Both the position numbers and the translations under genes were made by a program. The notes below the pieces were generated by a model. The model worked only from the letters and a program-made list of their open reading frames with translations, was not told where the DNA came from and did not search any database. From contig MU404084.1 in the NCBI GenBank assembly GCA_022695795.1, positions 310,001 to 374,000 of the forward strand: 64,000 nt of DNA, given 5' to 3'. Shown piece after piece: positions 32,265-44,601 of the stretch (the stretch's first letter is position 1; each line of letters starts with the position of its first letter). The DNA is from Biscogniauxia marginata. Taxonomy: Eukaryota > Ascomycota > Sordariomycetes > Xylariales > Xylariaceae.

Positions 32265-34797
32265 TCAACAGAGAACGACGGTCTCCCATCTCGGCTCGCA
32301 ATCCTTCCACTTACATAGCTTCACTGTCCCAACCGCGACCCTCCTGGCAACAAATGCCTTGCACGGTAACCTCTCCACCAGCATGGCATTGAGAAGCCAC
32401 ATATTCTCCCATATGCGGGCTATTGGGAAAAACTGCCCCGATCCATATTTCTCCAACTCTCCCGAGAGCACAATAATTTCGAACAGTTTCTTATTGCCGT
32501 CCATACTCCGGCGTGCGTCGACCCAGTTGGATTCCATCGCACCGAGAAACCCTACGCTCTCACCCCCTTTATTGATGAGTGAAGCAGCACGCACTTCATA
32601 CTTTTCAGGTACACCGTTAGTATATCGACAGTGATCTATTCCTAGTGAAGCCACAGTCGTATTGAACACGAGGCTGCCGGAGAAGAAGGCGGCTACATTG
32701 CACGCATCTGGATTTAGCGCCAGGTGCTCAAAGGTCTGCCAGGGGTTGTGCGGGCACTCTCTCCAATCCTGGTTCGTTTTCCAGTCTCTCGGCAAATGTT
32801 TATGTATACGACCAAGTGGAGGCAACTCCTCTCGCATTGCGAGGTCTTTAATAATTGTAATCTCATGGTGAATCCACCTCTCCTCAACCTCAAGTTTTCG
32901 GAGCCCTTGATTTGGATCTTGGTAGAAGAAGTATACTATACTTGAGATCATGAAAAATAGGCTATCGTGATTTTCGTAATATTTAACGGGGACTAGTGAA
33001 GAAGCCTAGCTCCAGCTTGGTATATCATATACCTCGGCCCGGTAGCTCGCCGCGCCCGAACTACCCCAGAGAAGGCACTGGGCGAGGTATTTCTCGGGGA
33101 GTCCGTAGAGCATGTGTGAGTTAAATACTGTACTTAAAGTATTGGCGACACCAGCAAACGCGCTTAGTATATCCGTCCCGACGGTTAATTGTCGAGCGCT
33201 ATGGTCCTTTACCCATACGCAATACTCTCTTATCGAAGCCGTTTCTTTGAAGGCGTTGCTTATGCTGTATTGTGTCTTAACATAGAAGTCAGGGACATCG
33301 ATTGTTTTTCCCAACTCAGACGCTTCTTCATTTACGTCTGTGTGCCAACTATCTTCTTCTGCCAACGAATCCGGAACTGTCGACAATCCGTATGCCATAG
33401 CAGGGCCCCAGGTTAGTGATTCAAGTGCTTGGCCCTGGCAACACTCATAAATGACTTGACTGTCGGTAATAAAAAGACGTCGCTTGGAAAGTAGTCTCTC
33501 CTGAAATGTCCACCCTCTCTTGTTCCAAAGCGAGGAATCCACTACATTCCTTATAATCTCGTCGACTTTTATCCCCTAAGCTTCGACCTCTGGAGGGTGG
33601 GGTTGGGACCAAGCCGAGTAACTTGGATGCCTTGTCCGGCCAGGCAGTCCTGGTAATCCCACTCCATTGCGCGTGTTCAAAGCTGCTATGATAGTGAAAG
33701 CTGCTAGGCTGTAGATCCTGTCCATGGCATTAATCTGGCTTGGTTTGGTGACTAGATCGTCTTGGATGATACAAAGGCGGTCAACCCACAAGTACCGTTC
33801 TCCTAGGCCCCGACAAAGAGTAATTGCATCGGTAATGATGTCTGGTATCTGGAGTCTTCCGATGCTCCCCGAAGCCTCAAGCGCATAAACGTTGGGTTTA
33901 TCCAATTGTACATTGGCATCTTGGCCGCCGAACCACATGTAGCTCAGAGCCATATAACGAACACGATCACTACGTTGAACTATCTTCATCTCTTGAGTGT
34001 CAATGACTCGAAAACCATTAGGAAGAATCACTAGCATGGGTTAGCTATCTTGCTTTAGTTAATTTGCTCCCTATCGACGTACTGGTTTCATTTTCATTGC
34101 TGACACATCGTGTTCCGTGGACTTCTTCGCAATGCTTAAGCCAACCACCGAGGACTTTGATGTCAAAGAATGGGGTTTACCATTCCTCGATCCCATATAG
34201 AGCTGGCTCTCCCTCTCTTGAATATTTCATTTTGAATTGTGAAGTGATTGTGAATAGTGTTGATGCCTTGCGAACTTCATCGGTAGCGCTCTTGAGTGGT
34301 CCGTCATTCGTTGCAAAGCATTGTTCGCCTACATCCTCTTCCGGATTTTTCCATGACAGGCATTTTACTTCCAACTCGAGGAACGTATTTACAACGATAT
34401 AATCCGGGTCTGAGAGGTCAGGTGAGCGGATTTGTATCCTTCCTTGCTGATTACCCTAATCTAGATAGAAGGGGCCCGTGATGCTAATGACAATACGCCG
34501 TGGAGGCCATAACTGTAGATTCGGGACTACCTGGCCACGCATATAATATGTGTTGAGGACAGTAGAACAAAGAGCGAAATCGTGGTTCTGCATTAACTTC
34601 TCAATGCTTACGTGCTCCGTAGTCGTGGTAGAAGTTCTAGAAGTCTGTTTTATGATGTCTCCATATGTTATGTTACGGATATTGATGTGGCCCCAGCCTT
34701 GGCATTGCTGACAGAGGGACAGACGGGTGAATTTCGAGGGAACGTCACTCCGAGGCAAGCTAGAGCTGAGTCCGGGATGTGGGATTATGTGGTTCAT
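32265..34797 (-). pseudogene. HET-domain protein gene with four nonsense codons
   Basis: Read through its stops, one frame runs from 34797 to 32265 with a 52-bp intron at 34031-34082 (donor A|GTACGT, branch GCTAAC, acceptor CTAG). HET landmarks: ALSYMW near 33950, WVDRLCIIQDD near 33780, GWTFQERLLSKRRLF near 33500 and a later PSWS segment. The stops are TAG 34456-34458, TAA 34177-34179, TAG 33576-33578 and TAG 33006-33008. The last follows PSWS, where this family normally has another Trp (PSWSW), so TGG became TAG. The others fit CAA/CAG to TAA/TAG. All four are CpA-to-TpA on one strand, the RIP signature, and no frameshift is needed. HET proteins trigger incompatibility cell death in fungi; this copy should be silent. 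Confidence 0.82.
34031..34082 (-). other. intron of the HET pseudogene
   Basis: 52-bp GT-AG intron with a good branch site (GCTAAC) 10 nt before the acceptor. Splicing keeps the frame and reads NETMILPNGFRVID. Confidence 0.7.
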
Positions 34798-37350
34798 TGC
34801 TTAGAGTGGTGCTTTGATAACTGGGTAGTACTTACTACTTGGTCGTGTCCTTGGGAATTAATAAGGGATCGGAATAATACTTCTAGAGAATTTGCTAGCG
34901 AGGCCTTTTCTACTCCAATTACATTTCTTGGAGCATAGCCCCAAGCCGCTAAGCCTCCATCGGATTGGAGGTAGCACCGAGACCTTCGAGCGATAGAGGT
35001 ACATATCGTTGTCTGGAATCCTGCCATGATCTAGAGTAATAGGGTGCATAGGGCAATCGATCGAGATGCCAATTCGTTGTACTTGCTCTCCAAACCGCAT
35101 AAGCATTTTGCCCATCACTAGAGAAGTCGTTTTCACCCCACATAAACTACAAAACCGCGCTGGTTGGGAACAACATGACAGATCCGCCAAGGATAGTACT
35201 GCAAACCAAGAGGCCTAACGAGCTTCGTATTGGCAATCATTTGTCGGCTTTCTGTTTCGGGCCCGTTTTGCCAACTTCTGTATCTTGGAGTAAATCGTCT
35301 GTAAGTGGTGTACAGTTCAGTATCAATTCCGTCTTCGTACCGGTGGTAATGCTTGTGCCTTCTGCCTCATCCACCGTCAAGTGATTGTGTCTAGACAAAT
35401 CCGGCGATGACATCATGAGTGGTGTTTTCTTGTGGATATATATCGTTCCTATGGCTGGGCAAAAGACAGCCCAAGTCCTTCGGTAGTAGTTTTGGAAATT
35501 TCTTTCTCGTTTGTTTATAAGCTATCGAGGAGTAGCAGATGTGTTTCCTACCCATGGTGCGAGAAATAAGTTTTACGAGGACTGGTCCCTGGGCAATTAA
35601 TAGACATACATGGGTTTAAATAGACGTAGGAGGTCATGATGGTTAAAAGTAGCAAACTGATGAGAAATTTCCTTCAACTAAAGATATATCCTTGTGCGTT
35701 ATTCATGGATCAGGAAGCTATCTTTTATATTCCTTGCCAAGCTTGTTTTATCAATAAGCTGTTAGGAAGGCCACAAAATCCATAACATATTAAGACAACA
35801 CACTACTAACGGCGGCTAATTAGAAAAGCAAAGTCGGAGTATTCGGGTAACCCACCACCTCACCTACGAACATAACTCTAAACTGATGTGAGAAAGCATT
35901 TTAGGAGGCTGCATTTTAGATAGTGATACTTAATAATGAGGCATCCTCCTTATCGTAACTGTCTTCAAGTGGGGAGAGGTCCTAGTAACAAGACAGGAAC
36001 CTGTGGCTCGAAGAGGAGCGATCACCAGTAATATCCTTGAGGGAGCTGTGACAGTCAGGGAGGACGAACCCGTCTACATCTTATAGACGTTTATGTTGAT
36101 TATGCTCAAACACCGTGTTAAGACTAGCTACCCTGGATAGTAAGCTAACAACGCTGGCTTGAGATACAAGTACGACCCCGTGTGGCCTCTAGTCTCGGAA
36201 AATATACTTTGCTTATATCGTTGAATCAGGTGAAAAGAAGAGACGGATGGCATTTGTGCACAGCATCTCATAGCTATCAATACCTCATCTAGGCACGCAG
36301 GTTAGCGAACGTAATCCTAGCTAAACCTGTACATTTACATTTGCCACACACGGCATGGGTATGAATTGTTGTGTATTCTACATACCTAGGTAGTCTAGAA
36401 TCTCTCTATCTGAGTCTATGATAAATATACTGTGAAAGCCATAGCCACATAATGTTATCTACATCACAGTCCCAAGTTGAAGCATTTGACGTTCATTTCT
36501 TGCTCAAAAGGGCGGCACTTGGTCCTTGGTCTTGGGACTCTTAGAACACACGAACGCAAGAGGCTTTGCTAAACTATCAGGAACGCCCCCCGAGGTATGA
36601 AGGTTTATAGTGGTATACCGCAATCGTATATTGTTGCTCAAAACATGTTCCTTAGGTGTATTGATTGCAGCACATTACTACAGGGTTTGAGTAGTTCTCG
36701 TCAATACATATGAAGGAGTCTGGCAGCGAGATGTCTTGCCTCCAGATAGCTGCATTAATTTGGCGCCTCGTGTAGAGGAAACTGGAAAATATTATCTCTG
36801 TATGTTCTTGATTGTTGTGGCACTACCAGCTAGTTTATTTAAGGGGCTCTCGATAAAATTTATGCCTCAGGAATGATGGTGAAAACAATGTTTCCTAATA
36901 GTGGAAACGGATGGACTCTTGAGAGAGGATGAGAGAGAGACTTCTTATGCAGGTTTTATTAATTGAAGGCGGGAATATCTGTAGTCCGATCGGAGTTACT
37001 TAGTAAAATATATTCAGCTTGAAATCTACCACTCATGTATCTCATGTTATCGATCTATCTATTTCCACTACCATTCGTTCATGTATACATTAATCGCACC
37101 AAGGATAGAGTTTCTCATTATTTATATATGAAGAAAGCTTTGAAAAGCTGTTAATCTAGTACATATTCCTTCATTGTCACCGCACCCTAAAGTGAGATGT
37201 GTCTAGTTGAGTGTTAAACACCAGATAGCCGCAATACAGTTTATAATCGAGTTCCGCCGAAGAAGCTACGCCAACCCAACAGCGTGAATAGGTATCACCG
37301 AATCTCCCCACGGGGCTATGAATGCACACATGGGAATTGTGAGAAGACCG
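34798..37350. other. intergenic, gene-poor
   Basis: A 110-codon minus frame at 34858-35190 contains FCSLCGV and DCPMHP segments and could be a remnant exon upstream of the HET relic, but I cannot join it. The rest holds only short ORFs. AT-richer than the right half of the window; nothing recognisable. Confidence 0.45.
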
Positions 37351-37528
37351 AGTCTCTTCAAGCCACGTACAGACATTGGTTGGCGCGAAAACGACGGGCG
37401 TCGTTGCTTATATGAGGTAGGTTACACAACTCGACCTGCCCAAGTTTATGCGCAAGGTATATGCGCACATATGCTGTTGCAGCCAGCCAGACCCTAATAC
37501 AGATGGCGCAGCGCAGCAGCAGCAAGGA

Positions 37529-37868
37529 GAGAGAGAGAGAGAGATAGAGACAGATCTTAAAACACCAACCAGTCGCGGGCTCCCTATTGCGTATTTCCCC
37601 TGAGCCCTTGAAATCACCAGTATGTGAGTGGCCCCAGCGTGTCGGGACAAACAAGCACGCACACGCATTCCAATACATGGTGCGTGCGTGCGTGCGCGCG
37701 CATATCCCGGAGCAAGTCAAAAAGTGCAGTGCTGGGTGACCCGGGCAGACTAGGAAGTAAGCCGGACCACTCTCGTATGTAAGTGTAATAAACTCCATCC
37801 AAGACCAATCAATTCGTCAGCCCACGCGGCAAGTCAGCACCGAAAGAGAAAGAAAGAGAGAGAGAGAG
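37529..37868. repeat. (AG)n and (GTGC)n microsatellites
   Basis: AG runs at 37529-37545 and 37849-37867 and a GTGC/GC run at 37680-37700. Simple tandem repeats only. Confidence 0.85.
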
Positions 37869-38175
37869 TATGCGTATGGATATGCCGGTTTCTCCCAACT
37901 CTGCCGCGCTGCATCAGGAGGTCCCGACCACCCGGTCGGTCGCACGGCAGTGTCTTGGTAGAGGTGTGCTACGACACCCTTCCTCCCCTCCCCCGGGCGC
38001 CGCCGCCACCGCCACGTTACCACGGAGTTGGTGGTCTTGGACACATACATATTAATATACGAAGAAGCGTAGCACAGCCGCGCGATAAGGTGTCATCTGC
38101 CCCGGCCTGAAACGAGCAACCCATTTGCTCCGGGGGCCTGGCAAGCCTGGTTTGCATGAATTGGGGGCTCACGCA

Positions 38176-38207
38176 CGCACATACACACACTCACACATAC
38201 GCATATG

Positions 38208-38243
<36 letters not shown>

Positions 38244-38303
38244 TATGCAAGTTAGAAACGACTTGGGCTCCTTGCTGTCTTGCCTGCCTGCCTGCCTGCC
38301 TGT
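38176..38303. repeat. (CA)n/(ATATAC)n and (TGCC)n microsatellites
   Basis: CA-rich and then ATATAC hexamer repeats from about 38176 to 38246, followed by a TGCC tetramer run at about 38279-38302. They create long spurious ORFs in several frames. Confidence 0.88.
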
Positions 38304-41300
38304 CCGTCCATCGCTACATCCTGCTGCTGCGGTGTTGGAATGATTTGAAACCAGCCCGTTAACCAGCACCGCCGTCGAATCGCAACCCTCTCTAGTGGGA
38401 AAATGGCAGAAACTAGAGGGCGACGACGACGAGAGCAAGGCCGTAATAGGGACGGCGAGAGAAAATTTTGGTTAGAGACGAGGACGAATGACCATCACCG
38501 ACTGGCTAATCAGTCTAGCCTTGCTAACCAACCCGCCTGGTCCCCCTGTGTGCTCGAGCCTCGGGGGCCTCGGCAAGGGAGGAAGGAGGGCAAGAGATTC
38601 GTCCTTGTCTGGAATGAGGCGGAATCGAGACTGATCTGATTGCGGCCTCTTTTTTTCATCCGCATGACACTTAAAGAGAGGGGGTTTCGTTTCTAACCTG
38701 GTAATTCTAGTCATTCATCTACCCAATAAGTAGGCAATAGAACAGGATAGAACAGGCCTTAATCTTATTTTTGGTCAATCGCACGCTTCTATTGTATGTA
38801 TGCATGTAGGCATGTGTTAATATTTTCAGTTTTTTGTCGTTATTGCGCAGGGAAAGTGGAAAGTGGACTTGCTACACAGCAGTGACAGAGTGTACCGTAG
38901 CTGGTTGGTTCCACCAAGTACGGGGGGCCAGACCTCACCGTCGTCATGCCTCCTCGGCGCGCGCATCCAGACGTTCGGTAATCGAATCAATCGAAAGTGC
39001 CACTTTTCTTTTGTCTCTTCTGCACGCCCGACGCGTCGGAACGGCGCTAGACAGCCAGCGCTAGCCCCATTTTACTTTTTTTCCTTGTGCCGATGTATTT
39101 AGTGGTAAAGTAGGTAGGGACCTAGAAACCCTTATAAATGGGGGAGTATATACCTGTGTAAGTTACATATGACATCCAGGATTGCCATATTTCTGCCACC
39201 ATGCCCTTTGTTTTTCTCTTCTTTCATATTTCCTGGCGGCGGTGGTTCCTAGGGGTAGGCATGTAAGTGCTGTACCTACGAAACTCAGATCGCGGCCGAT
39301 GTAACTCTCTTGCATCTGTTGATGTGGAAATACGACGGTGATCCGGCTGATGTAACCGAGTGACATTGTAGGGTTATTTGTTATGTAGTGCAAAGAAACC
39401 AGTGGACCACTAAGGAACATCGGATTGCCTTCGTCAGTTTCTCGAACATGGTGTCTTTGATGTGTAGAGCCTCTACTTAACATGCAGAGGGACAAGATGC
39501 TGCATGTTGTGGTACTGTGTGATAAGGCAGACTATATGATCGTCGGATATGCATACCTTAGGCATGATTCTGCACAGGACCACATCCCCGGATGGGTAAA
39601 CATACTTGGGACTACCTACATATTGCTGTATGCACTCTCTCGCTTTGGTAAGAACCTACTGGCAATTATAATACATAACATGTGTTGTTATTCAAGCCAC
39701 GTTGTGCCTGTTGACTCCTGAGGCACGAGTATATTGGTGCGCCATCAGTCATCCAAGTTGTGCTGAAGATCGACTACGATGAGTTGGCCCCCCTCAAGCC
39801 CTTGTGCCCAGGCTATAGCTCAATAAAGAGAAACATGTCGTGTGGTCTCGGTGCGACAAAGGTTACATTCGTCAGCAGCTGCGTGGCTTGGGATTTATCG
39901 AAGATTGAGCCGATTTGCTGCATGTAAGTCATGCAGTAGTATGTATGACTTGGGCTGGAGAGACTCGGCTGAGGGAAACAGAGAAGGTAGTTTTATCTCG
40001 TCAGCCGATGAAAAACATTATACTTCGGCCCGGCTATTGAGTTCTCTACACTACCATCGTACCATTGCGACGCTCGCTATATTCCGTACCTACTGGTTAG
40101 TATGCGCACACTGTCCACTGAACGGTGTGGAGAGTCTGACAAGGCTTGCCGTTATACCTCTTTTGGTATCCCTTACGGTTGTCATTAAACCGCAGACGAA
40201 CGAATTAAACGAAAGTTAGGTTATTCCTGGGGTTTGTTGGGGTTCGTCCTTGATGCAACTTTAGCGTTCATCTAGAGATTTAAATGGCGAAAGCCTTCGC
40301 GAGCAAGTGTGGTCTGATGTCCTACCTGCCTATCTGCAGAGTTTATTACTCGTCACCACTGGAATTTAGTAAAAGTCAGGATGAATTGAGCCCAACTCCT
40401 ACGGTACGGATAGATACCGTTTAGCTGTCAAACACGTGTCGGCATCCAGTCAGCATTTAACCCCAGTTCAGAAGAAAACCCACTCATTCGTTGGAGACGA
40501 TGCCCGGAGGAAATCATGAATCGGTTTACTCTCTCTCTCTTTGAGCCCAAACTTCAGACGTTTACCGGTACGGCGGAACGTTAAAAAGAAAAGAAAGAAG
40601 GAAAAATCAGCCCACAATCCAGGTTTGCTTGCTATGTATTAGCCTGAAGAGGATACAGTAGTAATTCCGGATTGTCTCGTATGAGCCGTATGCGGGTTAG
40701 GTAGGTGGCCAAACCGTAATTAGCAGGTGGACGACCATCGTGGTAGACAGGGACTAAGACGGGATTTGCTTTGCGCTTGTCGAGGGATGTGCTGCGAGCA
40801 TTTGATCTTGATTCCGATAGCGCCAACCCACAGGGAATGGCGACCCGCGCCTATGCAATGAATGGGTGGTATTGTAAAAGAAGACAGCAACGCAGGACGA
40901 GTTCTACGAAACTCTGTATTTCCAAAACTGTGAGCCTGTAAGACTTGTTAGGTTCCTCAGCTCCCCCAGCGCCGGGGTTTGGACAGCTCAGTCTCGAGCC
41001 CGACCGGACGGAATTGTTATTTAAACGGGTGGAGCTCGCAGCTGATGATTGGCTGGATTGGGCAGAAATTTGATCTCGCAGACACCAAACAGTCTCGGGG
41101 TAAGGTTCAGGGTTAGGTACGTACTCTGGATTCCCCACTCGTGCATCTTGAATGATCGGGAGAAAACCCACACAGCCCACACACCTGATGCCATCATCTC
41201 CAAGCTCAGGCTCGCCCCACTCTGTTTGGGAACCAATGGCCACCCATCCCTGCAGTCTAAGTGGGGTGTGATGGGGGTAGATTTCGTGGCCATTGGTTTG

Positions 41301-42194
41301 GTACCAGACCCCTAGCATGTGCGAGAGATCTCTATCTATTTACTCATACTGTATGGAATTCCCTAGCTACCTACCTAACCTATGTACCTAGTACCTCTTA
41401 CAACTACCTCGTTTGCCTGTTGCCTGTTGTTAGTCTATGGACCTAGGTATGTATGTATCTACCTCAGTATACTTTTTAGTTAGACAGGATGCACACTTAC
41501 CCGTTATTTCTCATTCTTAGCTACTTATAGTTCGTATTTACCTCATATTCCATCCGTTTGTCCCAACCCCGGCAAGCGGAAGGCTTCGAGCATCTGTCAA
41601 GTGCTCTTGTGCGTCGTTATGATGCCGTTTGAGGAAGTATAATTTACTAGGTACTGTGTTTCTTGCAACGTCCCTCAAATGGATGTTGGAGATTTACACT
41701 AGTGTACAGTACAGCATGTACCTATACGTAGTTGCATATATACTGTGTCGCAGAGGTGCATGCGAGGAATCTGCCGTCGCCAACCTTATCAGAAAAGAAC
41801 AGCATTTGTACCGTGCCTACCGTAGGCATCGAAGTAGCTGAGGCAAGTGCGACTCCAGCTTGTCGGGACAACGTGCTCGCCAATGGCGTGTTTGTTGCAT
41901 GGCCAGCAGACTATCAGACAGTGTCGCAAACTAGTAAACTCGTGCACCCAGCCGTCAGGGACAGCCACGGCGTCTCCTGGCTCTGCATTAGCGCGACACC
42001 CTCTTGGACTTGGATCGCCTCGATAAATTCCATCGACAGCTCTGCAGCTGTGTTTTAGCACCATCGACTAGTTAAAACCCCAGTGGTCCCAGCACCAGCT
42101 TCCCTGTCTCAATTCCTCCACCTTCTCTTCCTCAGTTCAACTCCTCCCAGCTCTGCAGTCCCGAGCCGAGGCCTGCCATGGTCGGGTTCAAACA

Positions 42195-43067
42195 ATGTTC
42201 GACGACCTTGTCTCTACCCCCGAGGTCGACTCGGCTGGGGCTCTTGACTATGATCCACGTCGATCGGTAGAGATATCCGAGGAAACATCGCCGCTCTTAT
42301 CGACACCGATGACGCCTCGATTCAACCCAGACAGACATCCGTCAGATGTTGGTGGTATAGACGGCCTCGTTCGCCATATGAGAAGGCAGACATTAATACC
42401 GGATTCGCATTCCCAGTCACCTCCAACACCAGGGAGACTGGGCGATAGGCAAGAAACGACTATACCGCTGGCAACAATAGAGTCGACATCGGAGTCGTCC
42501 ATGCAACTCGAGCACCAACAAAGGCAGCCCCAGACGCTCGGGGAACAAATCAAAACCTGCCAATCCACAAACGATGCTTCCTACCCATCTTCCGATGCCA
42601 AAAGGCTACGACGAAAAATAGAAACGCGGCATTGCAAAAGTTCATCGAGTCTCCGGTCCTTGGATTTAATGACGGGCATGATTGAAAATGGCGTGCAATG
42701 CAATGTGCGAAGCTCGACCCCACCCACTCCAGTACCAGCATTACAACCAGCCCAGCTGGTTTTCTCGGGTCCTCTCGAGCCGCAAAACATGCCTGGCCAA
42801 GACATGTTTGAGGGTGCCATGAATTTAGAGGTCGATTTCGGATATTCCGAACAGGATGACGAGGACTTGCTCAACGAGGCTCTAGCCTTGAGGCACGCCG
42901 GTGCCCCTGCCGGAGTCAGCAAGTTTGGGTTTCTACGATATCGTTCCTCCGCCGAGGCGGCTCTGTCATGTAAGAATATGAAGAGGTGTATACCTCGTGT
43001 TCGGCGGAGGCGGAAGACCAAGTCGTCGGCACCCACGGCATTACTTGACAATTCAACGGCTGTATGA
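42195..43067 (+). CDS. hypothetical disordered protein, 290 aa
   Basis: I do not recognise this protein. The open frame begins MFDDLVSTPEVD and is Ser/Thr/Pro/Gln-rich with many possible phosphorylation sites (TPMTPRF, SPPTPGR, SSTPPTP). Residues ~130-160 are Lys/Arg-rich (AKRLRRKIETRHCKSSSS), an acidic stretch (EQDDEDLLNEALALRH) lies near residue 225, and the C-terminus is basic (RVRRRRKTKSS), so a nuclear regulatory role is possible but unproven. No membrane segment or signal peptide is seen. No intron is needed. It is transcribed in the same direction as wetA, about 1.5 kb upstream. Confidence 0.6.
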   Translation: MFDDLVSTPEVDSAGALDYDPRRSVEISEETSPLLSTPMTPRFNPDRHPSDVGGIDGLVRHMRRQTLIPDSHSQSPPTPGRLGDRQETTIPLATIESTSESSMQLEHQQRQPQTLGEQIKTCQSTNDASYPSSDAKRLRRKIETRHCKSSSSLRSLDLMTGMIENGVQCNVRSSTPPTPVPALQPAQLVFSGPLEPQNMPGQDMFEGAMNLEVDFGYSEQDDEDLLNEALALRHAGAPAGVSKFGFLRYRSSAEAALSCKNMKRCIPRVRRRRKTKSSAPTALLDNSTAV

Positions 43068-44601
43068 ATAATGTGGATATTTCAATTGGGACATAGGCCG
43101 AGAGGACTTTCTACATATACCCAGGACTGGACTTGTTGGCGTTTTCGGTGCACAAGTTACAGTTTCACTTTATAATTGCATTAAGTTTGGGAAGCATCCA
43201 TTAGAAATCGGGCGGGACACCCTAGGTCACCTCGAGCATTGTCACCTAGGTTAGGAGTTTTGAGGAGAGTGTCACATTACTTGGTCTGGGCTGCAAAGCC
43301 AGGGCGGGTTTTAGATAGCCTCGGCTTGGGGGGTGGAAACGTGTCAGAAAGAAATGAGTGTGCTGTCGGGGTGAATGTCAAGCTTATAACCTCAATTGAG
43401 TTGATGCGGCAGTTTGATGTGATACCAATCCTCAATTCTCACCGGTGTATAGACTAACAACCACAATCGAGTTATCTCCCTAATATCGCCACTCCTAACG
43501 CTGGATCTAGCTTGATGCATCGTCAATAAATTTATCAGGAACAAAGCTTGTGCAGTTCAATTGTTTTCGGAAGTGCAAAGCTGTCGAGGTGTCTAGGCTT
43601 TGTCCTGTGAGATACCGAGTACTAGAGGATTGTCGATTCGACAACAAAGAGGCTTTATGTGGACTGTGCCGACACTTGATGATCGAAGACTCAATCATGT
43701 CATGGACACGATGCTCTAAACGCCGATGGCTTATTTCGTAAAGCAAAATCCATCATCTGCCTTGTGCCACAGGTGTTGACCTCTGGTAGAATCTAGGGAG
43801 TCAGCATTACCTTGTTCTAACTCAACCATCACAGCCTCACGACCTCCAAAAATAGAAGACGTCACGCCCTTTCCCCGGCGGCGTTATCCGGCCGTGCGGT
43901 CGGGAAAACACCAGTCGAAGCTGGTGAAGGTTTCAGTTTGCTGGAGAATCTCCATTTTTGGGCCACCGTCCCCCCGAGATGAATCCACATTCCAGTGATT
44001 CTTTGTCTTGAAACCTCTCCGCAGAAGCCTACGCACCGATGGCCCAGGGCTTCAGTATAACTCTTCCTCTCGTACAGAGGCCAAAGTCACTTTCTTTGAG
44101 CAGTTTCTTTGTTCCCTTTCGCGAGAATTGTTTCGATATGGCGCGCAGAAGCACCCAAGTGGATATACTCGGGGACTCGCCGGCGGAGCCGAGGGAGGTG
44201 TGCTCGATGCCGTTCACTTTTAAAGAAAAAGAGGCCCCCCGAGGAATGGGATTTCTCTCAAAGCTCAAATCCACCTGGTGCCTCAACTCACATTCCTCTG
44301 GACAATCTCTCAATTGTTCAACTCGTTGCCACAGGCACCTGTCATGACTTATCTCTAGCCTCTCCAGCCTTAGAGCGGCTCACATTACCCTTCATTTCTG
44401 CTGTTGCCGTGGCAGACCTTCTCATGTTTTGTTGACTTAGCTGCCGAAACTAGATACAAGGACATCTTCCTAATCTTCAAGCTTTCTTTAGGAGGACAAC
44501 TCTTATTTTTACTACCTTCTAATTCCCAAAGGGGGCCTCTTCCCGGCAAGCTCGCATTGGTTACACTTAGCTGCAGTTATCTATTTTATTTTTTTGACAT
44601 T
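43068..44601. promoter_or_regulatory. upstream region and leader of wetA
   Basis: 1.5 kb without a supported gene. The frame of WetA is open back to 44404, but the first 66 codons there are hydrophobic and unlike WetA. Two matches to the BrlA response element consensus (C/A)(G/A)AGGG(G/A) occur: AAAGGGG at 44528-44534 on the + strand, and AAAGGGA on the minus strand at 44113-44119. Such a short motif is expected often by chance. Confidence 0.4.

Larger units (their letters stand above)
37351..42194. other. intergenic, microsatellite-rich, no supported gene
   Basis: Nearly 5 kb without a convincing gene. The longest ORFs (37358-37798 and 40851-41318, both minus) are mostly simple-sequence translations or lack domains. 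The stretch 41340-41460 is dense in TACCTA/TAGGTA motifs. Confidence 0.5.

Noticed and set aside
24269..34797. Secondary metabolite gene cluster around the SDR gene
   Set aside because: No polyketide synthase, peptide synthetase, terpene cyclase, P450 or pathway regulator nearby. One SDR is not a cluster.
37358..37808. Overlapping minus-strand ORFs up to 146 codons
   Set aside because: They run through AG and GTGC microsatellites and their sequence is mostly translated simple repeat.
38176..38303. Regular short repeats considered as a CRISPR-like array
   Set aside because: Units of 2-6 bp without spacers: microsatellites in a eukaryotic genome.
40851..41318. 155-codon minus ORF
   Set aside because: No domain, and overlaps an 88-codon plus ORF of equal quality. 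Not supported as a gene.
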